A stretch of DNA of 19,026 nucleotides, from assembly GCA_041748175.1 (NCBI GenBank), contig JBGTDU010000136.1, positions 1 through 19,026 on the forward strand, read 5' to 3'. The stretch's first letter is position 1. Each line of letters opens with the position of its first letter. Made by a program: the position numbers and the translations under genes. Below the pieces are notes generated by a model. The model was not told the DNA's origin, did no database searches, and worked only from the letters and a program-made list of their open reading frames with translations. The stretch comes from JAHEJB01 sp041748175 (GTDB lineage: Bacteria > Bacteroidota > Rhodothermia > Rhodothermales > Rubricoccaceae). This document shows, one piece after another, positions 6,201 through 12,491 of this stretch.

Positions 6201-7757
6201 CTACATGATCTGCCGGACGGGTTCCGCGAGCACGTTGCCCGTCATGGCGTCCGGGATAGCGATACCCATGAAAGTCAGGATGGTTGGCGCGATATCGCCG
6301 AGCTTGCCGGGTTGTATGGGCCCTGCGAAGCGAACCTGTCCTGAGCCTGCCGAAGGATTGCCAATGATGAGGTGCGGGACGAGCGCGGTTGTGTGCGCGG
6401 TGTTCGGCGAGCCGTCGGGGTTCCTCATCTTGTCGGCGTTGCCGTGATCGGCGATGATCTCTACCGTGTACCCATGCGCCATCGCCGTCTCCACCACACG
6501 TTTGGCGCAGGCGTCTACCGTCTCAACAGCCTTGACGGCTGCCTCGAACACGCCGGTATGGCCCACCATATCCGGGTTGGCAAAGTTCAGGATGATGAGA
6601 TCGGGTTCGTTCGCGGCGATGAACGCCGAGACTTCCTCAGCTAACTCCGGCGCGCTCATTTCGGGCTGGAGATCGTACGTCGCCACCTTGGGGCTTGGCA
6701 CGAGAATGCGCGACTCCCCTTCATACTGAACTTCCCTGCCGCCATTAAAGAAGAAGGTTACGTGCGGATACTTCTCGGTCTCCGCCGCACGAAGCTGCGA
6801 GAGTCCATTTCGGCTGATGACCTCACCGAGCGTGTCCGTCAGGTCCACCTTGGGAAAGGCAACCGGGTGGTGGAAATCCTTGTGGTAGGACGTGAATGTC
6901 GTGTACTGCACATCGAGTCGTTCTCCCCGATCGAAGTCGTCGAAGACTTCGTCCGTCAGGGCGCGGGTGATCTGCCGAGCTCGATCCGAGCGAAAGTTGA
7001 AGAAGATCACCGCATCGCCGTTTTCAATACGAGGCGAATCCGAGAGTAGAATCGGTTGAACGAATTCGTCGGTCACGCCCTCGGCATAGCTCGCATCCAG
7101 CGCGTCGATTGGGTTTTCGAATCGTCCACCCACGCCCCTCGTGAGTAGGTCGTACGCCAGTTTGGTGCGCGGCCAGCGGTTGTCGCGGTCCATGGCGAAG
7201 TAGCGCCCGACAATGGAGCCGATCCGACCGACGCCGATCTCGGCGGCTTTCGCCTGAAACTGGCGGACATATTCCCCCCCGCCGTGCGGGTCCGTGTCGC
7301 GACCGTCCGTAAATGCGTGAAGCACGACATGATCTTTGCTCAGTCCCTCCCGCCTGGCCAATTCCAGCAGCGCAAACAAGTGATCGACGTGTGAATGAAC
7401 GCCGCCGCCCGAAAAAAGCCCGAGCAGGTGGAGGGTCGTCCCGAGTGTCTTCGCGTGGCGCACGGAGTCTCTCAGCACGGCGTTGCCGAAAAACGACCCG
7501 TCCTCGATTGCCTTGTCGATTCGCGTGATATCCTGATCGACGATCCGTCCGGCGCCAAGGTTCATGTGGCCGACTTCGGAGTTCCCCATCTGACCCACCG
7601 GCAAGCCAACAGCGCGCCCGGACGCCTCCAAAGTCGAGTGCGGATACGTTGCGAAAAGGTGATCGAGGTAGGGCTTCCGCGCGGCGTCGATGGCAGAAAC
7701 CGAAGGATCTTCGGCAATTCCGTAGCCGTCGAGAATGAGGAGGAGGTGTTTGTGCAA
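6201..7757 (-). CDS. gpmI: 2,3-bisphosphoglycerate-independent phosphoglycerate mutase
   Basis: A 518-residue enzyme that interconverts 3- and 2-phosphoglycerate in glycolysis, using two manganese ions and a phosphoserine. It starts with LLLILDGYGIAEDPSVSAID (metal-binding Asp). The nucleophile serine is in GQMGNSEVGHMNLGAGR. Further hallmarks are HAFTDGRDTDP, GRYFAMDRDNRW, FFNFRSDRARQ, TEKYPHVTFFFNGGRE, LNFANPDMVGHTG and ADHGNADKM. The only plausible start is TTG (7757-7755), because there is no in-frame ATG before the upstream stop at about 7800-7802. Residues 468-475 (PSAGSGQV) are encoded by a 22-base dispersed-repeat sequence inserted in frame, between the strand LVPHLIIG and the conserved PGKLGDIAPTIL. 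The next gene follows after 6 bases. Confidence 0.97.
   Translation of the reverse strand: MHKHLLLILDGYGIAEDPSVSAIDAARKPYLDHLFATYPHSTLEASGRAVGLPVGQMGNSEVGHMNLGAGRIVDQDITRIDKAIEDGSFFGNAVLRDSVRHAKTLGTTLHLLGLFSGGGVHSHVDHLFALLELARREGLSKDHVVLHAFTDGRDTDPHGGGEYVRQFQAKAAEIGVGRIGSIVGRYFAMDRDNRWPRTKLAYDLLTRGVGGRFENPIDALDASYAEGVTDEFVQPILLSDSPRIENGDAVIFFNFRSDRARQITRALTDEVFDDFDRGERLDVQYTTFTSYHKDFHHPVAFPKVDLTDTLGEVISRNGLSQLRAAETEKYPHVTFFFNGGREVQYEGESRILVPSPKVATYDLQPEMSAPELAEEVSAFIAANEPDLIILNFANPDMVGHTGVFEAAVKAVETVDACAKRVVETAMAHGYTVEIIADHGNADKMRNPDGSPNTAHTTALVPHLIIGNPSAGSGQVRFAGPIQPGKLGDIAPTILTFMGIAIPDAMTGNVLAEPVRQIM
6335..6356 (-). repeat. Dispersed-repeat unit inserted in frame in gpmI
   Basis: The bases read on the minus strand as CCTTCGGCAGGCTCAGGACA plus GG. 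This matches a small sequence I recognise as recurring in many unrelated bacterial genomes (commonly written CTTCGACAGGCTCAGGACAG). Translated in the gpmI frame it gives P-S-A-G-S-G-Q, which has no counterpart I know in GpmI enzymes at this surface loop. Only this one copy was seen in the window. Confidence 0.6.
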
Positions 7758-7921
7758 CGCTGAAGGATGAGTGCTGGATGATGAAAGCAGGCGTTCAAAT
7801 TACGCCTCGCGGTGACTACCCCCGTGCTTTGAAACATCGGCAGCTTTGAGCATTGCGCTATGAACCCGTGTGACGCTGAGTCTTGTGATCGGACTGTTAG
7901 CAGCCCTCCAGCGATTCCGTT

Positions 7922-8761
7922 TCAAACCCGATAGTCCTTCACTCTTTTCGTCGTCTCTCCCGTTTTGCTGAGGAACACATTCATCGAGTTCGTGCCGGGT
8001 TCGGCGATCTGCTCTACGCCGTTGCGGTCGGTTTTGATGACGGGCTCGTCGAAGTAGCGGTGGGATGTTTTTGAATAGTATTTGCCCAACTTTGGGATGA
8101 GCCCGTAGAGCGGCTTAGGCAGTTTCTGCAGCGCTGCGAAATAATTGCAGTGCGCGGTGATGGGACAATCAGAGCAGGAGGGGTTTCGCGCGGTGCACGT
8201 ATAGCGTCCGTGGAGGATCAGCAGGTGGTGCGCCTCTCCCCAATCGGATTTCTCGATGACGCGATGCAGCCCCCTTTCCACCGCATGGGGCGTCTTTGCA
8301 TCGTTCACGATTCCGATCCGGTTGGCTACGCGGAATACGTGCGTATCTACGGCGATGGCTGGTTCGTCGAAAGCCACGGCCATCATCACGTTTGCAGTTT
8401 TTCTGCCTACTCCTCTGAGGCGGAGTAGCTCCGCATGCGTACCAGGGACTTTGCCGCCGAACTCATCAACGAGCATTCGAGAGGTGACGGCCAGCGCCTT
8501 GGCTTTGCTGTTCGGGTAGGAAATCGAACGGACGTATCCGAGGATTTCATCCGGTTCAGCGGCAGCCATGACGCGGGGTGTTGGGAAGCGCTTCATCAAT
8601 CCCGGCGTGACCATGTTGACGCGCGCGTCCGTGCACTGCGCCGAGAGCATCACGGCCACGAGAAGCTCGAACGGATTGCGGTATTCGAGCTCGGTTTCTG
8701 GTGCCGGGATCACCTCCCTAAGCAAGTCGAAAACGATGCGGGTCTTTTCTTTGAGGGTCAC
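7922..8761 (-). CDS. nth: Endonuclease III (DNA glycosylase/AP lyase) with C-terminal extension
   Basis: A 279-residue base-excision repair enzyme that removes oxidised pyrimidines and nicks the abasic site. The helix-hairpin-helix is LLRLRGVGRKTANVMM (about 112-127) with the catalytic lysine at 121; the catalytic aspartate is D139 in VDTHVFR. The 4Fe-4S cluster ligands are C189, C196, C199 and C205 with the expected C-x6-C-x2-C-x5-C spacing. The family core normally ends shortly after this cluster (about 211 residues in E. coli), so about 65 residues here are a basic C-terminal extension (LPKPLYGLIPKLGKYYSKTS and onward) of unknown role. The 164 bases downstream, before gpmI, hold no gene. 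It is divergent from the DUF4105 gene across 67 bases. Confidence 0.96.
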   Translation of the reverse strand: MTLKEKTRIVFDLLREVIPAPETELEYRNPFELLVAVMLSAQCTDARVNMVTPGLMKRFPTPRVMAAAEPDEILGYVRSISYPNSKAKALAVTSRMLVDEFGGKVPGTHAELLRLRGVGRKTANVMMAVAFDEPAIAVDTHVFRVANRIGIVNDAKTPHAVERGLHRVIEKSDWGEAHHLLILHGRYTCTARNPSCSDCPITAHCNYFAALQKLPKPLYGLIPKLGKYYSKTSHRYFDEPVIKTDRNGVEQIAEPGTNSMNVFLSKTGETTKRVKDYRV

Positions 8762-8828
8762 GTGTTGCCGTGCGAATCGGACAAGGACGAGAAGCTAGCC
8801 AAACCCTCACGGCTATCTTCCGCGCGCA

Positions 8829-10010
8829 ATGAACCGCCCCCTCTCCATCCTCAGCATCTTGATCTTTTCGAGCATGGGGGCCTCGGCGCAGCGCGCGGAT
8901 CTCCTATCCGATTCCGCATCGGTCTCGCTGCTGACGATGCTGCCGGGCGATGAGGTATACAGCCAATTCGGGCACAGCGGTTATCGCATCCTCGACCCGG
9001 CCTCGGGCTTGGACAAAACCTACAACTATGGCACGTTCGATTTCACGCAGCCACTCTTCATACCCCGCTTCGTGCGCGGCCAACTCGATTACCTCCTCGA
9101 TACCGCACCCTTTGAGCTCGAGGTTGACAAGTACACCTACCTTCGGCGACCGATGATTGAGCAGCGGCTGGCACTTTCTCCGGAAACTGTGCGGACGCTC
9201 CACGACCTGCTTGAAACCAACGCCCTCCCCGAGAACCGCGCCTACCGATACGATTTCTTTTTCGACAACTGTTCGACGCGCCTCGTCGCCATTCTGGACA
9301 GTGCGCTGGTGGCTACCGGCCACCGTCCTGTGCAACTTCCAGAGGCGACGACAGGCGAAACCTTTCGCCAGCTTATCGCGCCAGACATCGCAGACACCCC
9401 GCTGCTTCGGCTCGGAATCAACGTGGGGTTGGGGTTACCAACAGACCGCGTCGCCTCCAGCCGGGAACGATCCTTCCTGCCTGTTCAACTGATGAACCAG
9501 TTTGACGGTGCATCCATCGACGGCCAGAGGCTGGTTGCGGCGATGGACACAGTTGTCGTCATTCCGGACTATGTTGAAGGCGACGCCGCCTTCGACTGGC
9601 CGAAGCTGGCACTTTGGCTCGTTTTCCTGGGTGGGTCTGTAGCAACGGCCAGAAGCACATTGCAGAAAGTGGGAGCCGACCGATGGGTACGCCTGGGTGA
9701 CAGTTTCCTCTTCACAGTTTCGGGGATTGCCGGACTGCTTCTCGTTTTCCTCTGGTTCGGAACGGAGCATTCCGTGACGGGTCCAAACTTGAACCTGCTG
9801 TGGGCGTGGCCGACCCATGCGCTCGCCGCCTGGTGGCTCCGAAGAGCATCCCTCCCGCGCTGGATACGGGCCTATCTCATCACATCGGGAATCATCTCGG
9901 TTGCCGTCGTCATTTTCTGGCCGATTCTTCCTCAGACCCTCCCCTCGCCGATCCTTCCACTCGTTTTGCTCCTCGCGCTTCGCTCGTTTGCGCGCTCGCA
10001 CGAACAATAA
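8829..10010 (+). CDS. DUF4105 (Lnb-like N-terminal) membrane protein
   Basis: A 393-residue protein. Residues 1-20 look like a cleavable signal peptide ending in ASA before QRADL. The periplasmic or lumenal DUF4105 domain spans about 30-210, with LLTMLPGDEVYSQFGHSGYR (conserved H49), YNYGTFDF, and YRYDFFFDNCSTRLV (about 140-154, conserved N-C). The Cys and His recall the papain-like/NlpC-type arrangement seen in DUF4105 and Lnb N-terminal domains, so a hydrolase role is possible but unproven. Four to five transmembrane helices fill about 260-390. The next gene starts 13 bases downstream, suggesting co-transcription with the aldehyde dehydrogenase. Confidence 0.85.
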   Translation: MNRPLSILSILIFSSMGASAQRADLLSDSASVSLLTMLPGDEVYSQFGHSGYRILDPASGLDKTYNYGTFDFTQPLFIPRFVRGQLDYLLDTAPFELEVDKYTYLRRPMIEQRLALSPETVRTLHDLLETNALPENRAYRYDFFFDNCSTRLVAILDSALVATGHRPVQLPEATTGETFRQLIAPDIADTPLLRLGINVGLGLPTDRVASSRERSFLPVQLMNQFDGASIDGQRLVAAMDTVVVIPDYVEGDAAFDWPKLALWLVFLGGSVATARSTLQKVGADRWVRLGDSFLFTVSGIAGLLLVFLWFGTEHSVTGPNLNLLWAWPTHALAAWWLRRASLPRWIRAYLITSGIISVAVVIFWPILPQTLPSPILPLVLLLALRSFARSHEQ

Positions 10011-10023
10011 TCCGACGAAAAAG

Positions 10024-11646
10024 ATGCCCAAGACCATGTCCGTCCTCGACACCCTGCACATTGGAAATGGGTCCACGGCGGCGCTGCCATCTACCCTTTC
10101 TCCCGAACGCCTCAGAGAACTTGCAAGGACGGCCACCTACCTTGAGACCACGCACGAGCGAGCGAGCCTGGTTGTAGCGGCACCCTTTACGGGGAAGGCG
10201 GTCGCGTCGCTTCCGGCGGGAACCCCGGAAGATGTAAACGAGGCGTTTCGACGTGGCCGGATTGCTCAAAGGGTTTGGACTACGCGGCCTTTTCGGGAGC
10301 GGGCGCGGATCTTTGAGCGTTATCACGACCTCGTACTTGAGCGCCACGAAGAAGCGCTGGATCTGATCCAACTCGAAAGCGGCAAAACCCGCTACGACGC
10401 GTTCCTGGAAGTAGGCGATGTCGCACTCGTCAGCCGTTATTACGCTTACCACGGCGAGTCGGCGCTGGCCAGGAAGAATCCCTTCGGCTTTGTTCCGCTG
10501 CTTACGAGCGTCGAAATCAACCACCCACCCGTCGGCGTTGTGGGAATCATTGCGCCGTGGAATTATCCGTTGACGATGGCCATTTCCGACGTGATTCCTG
10601 CCCTACTCGCAGGAAACGCGGTCGTCGTCAAGCCCGCCGAGCAGACGCCATTCACAGCGTTATGGGCGGCTGAGTTGCTCTACACCGCCGGCCTTCCGCG
10701 CGACCTCCTCCACATAGTTCCGGGCGATGGCCCCGCGCTCGGCCCCGCGCTTGTCGCCAATGCGGACTATCTCCACTTCACAGGATCGACGGAGGTTGGG
10801 AGACTCGTCGCGCAGCAGGCGTCTGAGCGGCTGATCGGATGCTCGCTGGAACTGGGCGGCAAGAATCCGCTCATCGTTCTGGACGACGCAGACCTCTCCA
10901 AGGCGGTGGATGGCGCCGTCCGCGATTGCTTTGCTTCCGCCGGACAACTCTGCGTCTCCATCGAGCGCATCTACGTGCACACGTCGCTGTTCGACGAATT
11001 CGTTCAGCGGTTCACCTACAAGATTGAGGCGATGAACATCGCCCCAGGCTTTGCGTGGGATGCGGAGATGGGCTCGCTGGCCTCCGCCGAGCAACTTGAC
11101 AAGGTGACGCAGCACGTCGAAGACGCGAAGTCGAAAGGCGCGAACGTAATCGTGGGCGGCCATCCTCTCCCCCACCTTGGCCCCTTCTTCTACGCCCCCA
11201 CAGTGCTGACCGGTGTGACGCCGGATATGACCTTGCACATCGAAGAGACCTTTGGCCCGGTCGTCTCGGTGTACCCTTTCGATTCGGACGAGGAAGTCGT
11301 GGCGTTGGCAAACAGCACCGCGTATGGTCTGAGCGCGGGCGTTTGGAGCTCGAACCCTCCACGGGCCAGGAGCGTCGCTCGGCAACTTCAATGCGGTACC
11401 GTGAACGTGAACGAAACGTACGTGGCCGCGTGGGGCTCGACGGCCGCGCCGATGGGCGGCTTCAAGCAGTCCGGCCTGGGTCGTCGGCACGGGCCTGACG
11501 GCATCCTGAAGTACACCGAAGCCCAGACGGTTGCCACGCAGCACCTCCTCCCCATCGCGCCGATTGCCGGGATGGCGGTGGAGGCGTTTGCAGGAGCAAT
11601 GCTCACGGGGCTGAGGGTGTTGAGGCGGCTGCCGGGGCTGCGGTGA
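10024..11646 (+). CDS. gabD2: Aldehyde dehydrogenase, succinate-semialdehyde dehydrogenase GabD2-like
   Basis: A 540-residue NAD(P)-dependent aldehyde dehydrogenase. The signature residues are all present: N180 in APWNYPL, the general base E276 in LELGGKNPL, and the nucleophile C310 in FASAGQLCVSIER. EETFGPVVSVYPFDSDEEVV and GGFKQSGLGRRHG follow. The N-terminal APFTGKAVASLPAGTPEDV, LIQLESGKTRYDAF and VEINHPPVGVVGIIAPWNYP blocks are most like the mycobacterial GabD2 type, which oxidises succinic semialdehyde to succinate; substrate preference is inferred from similarity only. The frame is open upstream to 9817, but that overlaps the DUF4105 gene, so I chose ATG at 10024 (10036 is also possible). 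The spacing to the DUF4105 gene is 13 bases. Confidence 0.9.
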   Translation: MPKTMSVLDTLHIGNGSTAALPSTLSPERLRELARTATYLETTHERASLVVAAPFTGKAVASLPAGTPEDVNEAFRRGRIAQRVWTTRPFRERARIFERYHDLVLERHEEALDLIQLESGKTRYDAFLEVGDVALVSRYYAYHGESALARKNPFGFVPLLTSVEINHPPVGVVGIIAPWNYPLTMAISDVIPALLAGNAVVVKPAEQTPFTALWAAELLYTAGLPRDLLHIVPGDGPALGPALVANADYLHFTGSTEVGRLVAQQASERLIGCSLELGGKNPLIVLDDADLSKAVDGAVRDCFASAGQLCVSIERIYVHTSLFDEFVQRFTYKIEAMNIAPGFAWDAEMGSLASAEQLDKVTQHVEDAKSKGANVIVGGHPLPHLGPFFYAPTVLTGVTPDMTLHIEETFGPVVSVYPFDSDEEVVALANSTAYGLSAGVWSSNPPRARSVARQLQCGTVNVNETYVAAWGSTAAPMGGFKQSGLGRRHGPDGILKYTEAQTVATQHLLPIAPIAGMAVEAFAGAMLTGLRVLRRLPGLR

Positions 11647-11709
11647 GTCCTCAGACATCAGAGATTGATAAAAAGACGGAAGCGGAAAACGATCTCAATA
11701 GCTGAGTCC

Positions 11710-12189
11710 ATGATGACGCGCCCTACCGTAACCGTGTGGCTGCTCGTCGTTGTTGGATGCAGTTCCTCTATCAGTATTAGGCAGCAGTTGCCCGATGGTG
11801 GATATCGAATCGAAAGTCATTATGCAGTTTCTGATCCTGACACGATCTATTACGCGGACGATGAGACGGCTTTCCTTGTGGGTTCAGTTGTTGATCGCGA
11901 AACGCGCGGAGTCCTTCCCGGTGCCGTGATTCGAACGAGCGACCTCGAACATGGGGCATTCGCCGACTCGCTGGGTCGATTCCGACTGGCGCTTCCACCC
12001 GGTACCTACGTATTCGAAGTGGGATCTCCCGGGTTCGACGAACTCTCGACTTCGCCCATGCCGATGATCTCCTCGGCAGTCATAGAAGTCCGATTTGAGC
12101 TAGGTATGACAGTAACCACAGACGGGATATCCACACGACGCCTCCCACACGTAGAGCACCGCAATCGAGCCTTCAGCGATTACAGGTGA
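11710..12189 (+). CDS. Small lipoprotein with carboxypeptidase-regulatory-like domain
   Basis: A 159-residue protein from the chosen ATG (the frame is open upstream to a TTG at 11665). It begins MMTRPTVTVWLLVVVGCSSS: a short positive start, a hydrophobic stretch and a lipobox V-V-G-C, so it should be lipidated and anchored in a membrane. Residues about 53-110 (LVGSVVDRETRGVLPGAVIR, then GAFADSLGRFRLALPPGTYVFEV) form the pattern of the CarboxypepD_reg-like beta-sandwich (G-x-V-x-D-x-x-T-x-x-x-L-x-G-A, then D-x-x-G-x-F). This domain is common in Bacteroidota and Rhodothermota surface proteins. No partner gene is evident: the neighbours are an aldehyde dehydrogenase and tRNAs on the other strand. 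Function is unknown. Confidence 0.75.
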   Translation: MMTRPTVTVWLLVVVGCSSSISIRQQLPDGGYRIESHYAVSDPDTIYYADDETAFLVGSVVDRETRGVLPGAVIRTSDLEHGAFADSLGRFRLALPPGTYVFEVGSPGFDELSTSPMPMISSAVIEVRFELGMTVTTDGISTRRLPHVEHRNRAFSDYR

Positions 12190-12199
12190 GGGTACGTAT

Positions 12200-12236
12200 A
12201 AACCAAAAGCCCCGCTCACCAGATGGCGAACGGGGC
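12200..12236 (-). terminator. Intrinsic terminator for the tRNA-His/tRNA-Glu unit
   Basis: Read on the minus strand, GCCCCGTTCGCC (12236-12225) pairs with GGTGAGCGGGGC (12220-12209) around the loop ATCT. This is a 12-bp stem with two G-U wobbles, followed by TTTTGGTTT. It starts 3 bases after the tRNA-Glu discriminator, so it ends the tRNA transcript. There is no T-tract on the plus strand side. Confidence 0.85.
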
Positions 12237-12239
12237 GTG

Positions 12240-12312
12240 TACCGCGTACGGGATTTGAACCCGTGTTACCGCCGTGAAAGGGCGGCGTCCTAAACCCCTA
12301 GACGAACGCGGC
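12240..12312 (-). tRNA. tRNA-Glu (anticodon TTC)
   Basis: A 73-base cloverleaf on the minus strand. The acceptor arms are GCCGCGT and ACGCGGT (a G1-U72 wobble at the tip), the anticodon arm is CCGCC-CTTTCAC-GGCGG with anticodon TTC at 12278-12276, and the T arm is CGGGTTCAAATCCCG. The D region GTCTAGGGGTTTAGGAC is typical of tRNA-Glu. The discriminator is A at 12240; CCA is not encoded. It follows tRNA-His by 24 bases and precedes a terminator. Confidence 0.95.
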
Positions 12313-12336
12313 ATATCTCGCGTCGGGCTGACGCTG

Positions 12337-12411
12337 GGAGACTGGTGGGGATTGAACCCACGACCTCCAGGACCACAACCTGGCGCTCTAACCAACTGAG
12401 CTACAATCTCC
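12337..12411 (-). tRNA. tRNA-His (anticodon GTG) with encoded G-1
   Basis: The cloverleaf is on the minus strand. The acceptor pairs GAGATTG with CAGTCTC, and an extra G at the 5' end (12411) pairs with discriminator C73 (12337). This G-1:C73 pair is the identity element of bacterial tRNA-His. The anticodon arm is CCAGG-TTGTGGT-CCTGG with GTG at 12376-12374, the D arm is GCTCAGTTGGTTAGAGC and the T arm is GTGGGTTCAATCCCCAC. CCA is not encoded. It is first in a two-tRNA unit with tRNA-Glu. Confidence 0.95.
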
Positions 12412-12491
12412 GTGGTGTGAGTGAGAGAAACTACGGCATCGTCAACCGCCTGTTCGGGCGAATGCAGGTGAAGAATTTGGAGAGCCCGACT

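Noticed and set aside
9817..10023. Longer N-terminus for the aldehyde dehydrogenase
   Set aside because: It lies within the DUF4105 coding region in another frame and has no similarity to aldehyde dehydrogenases. ATG at 10024 gives a normal start.
9435..10136. 233-residue minus-strand open frame
   Set aside because: It is antisense to the DUF4105 gene and the following start region and shows only low-complexity charged sequence.
12412..12491. TTGACG at about 12446 (minus) as a -35 box for the tRNA unit
   Set aside because: No convincing -10 box follows at the right distance, so I did not list a promoter.
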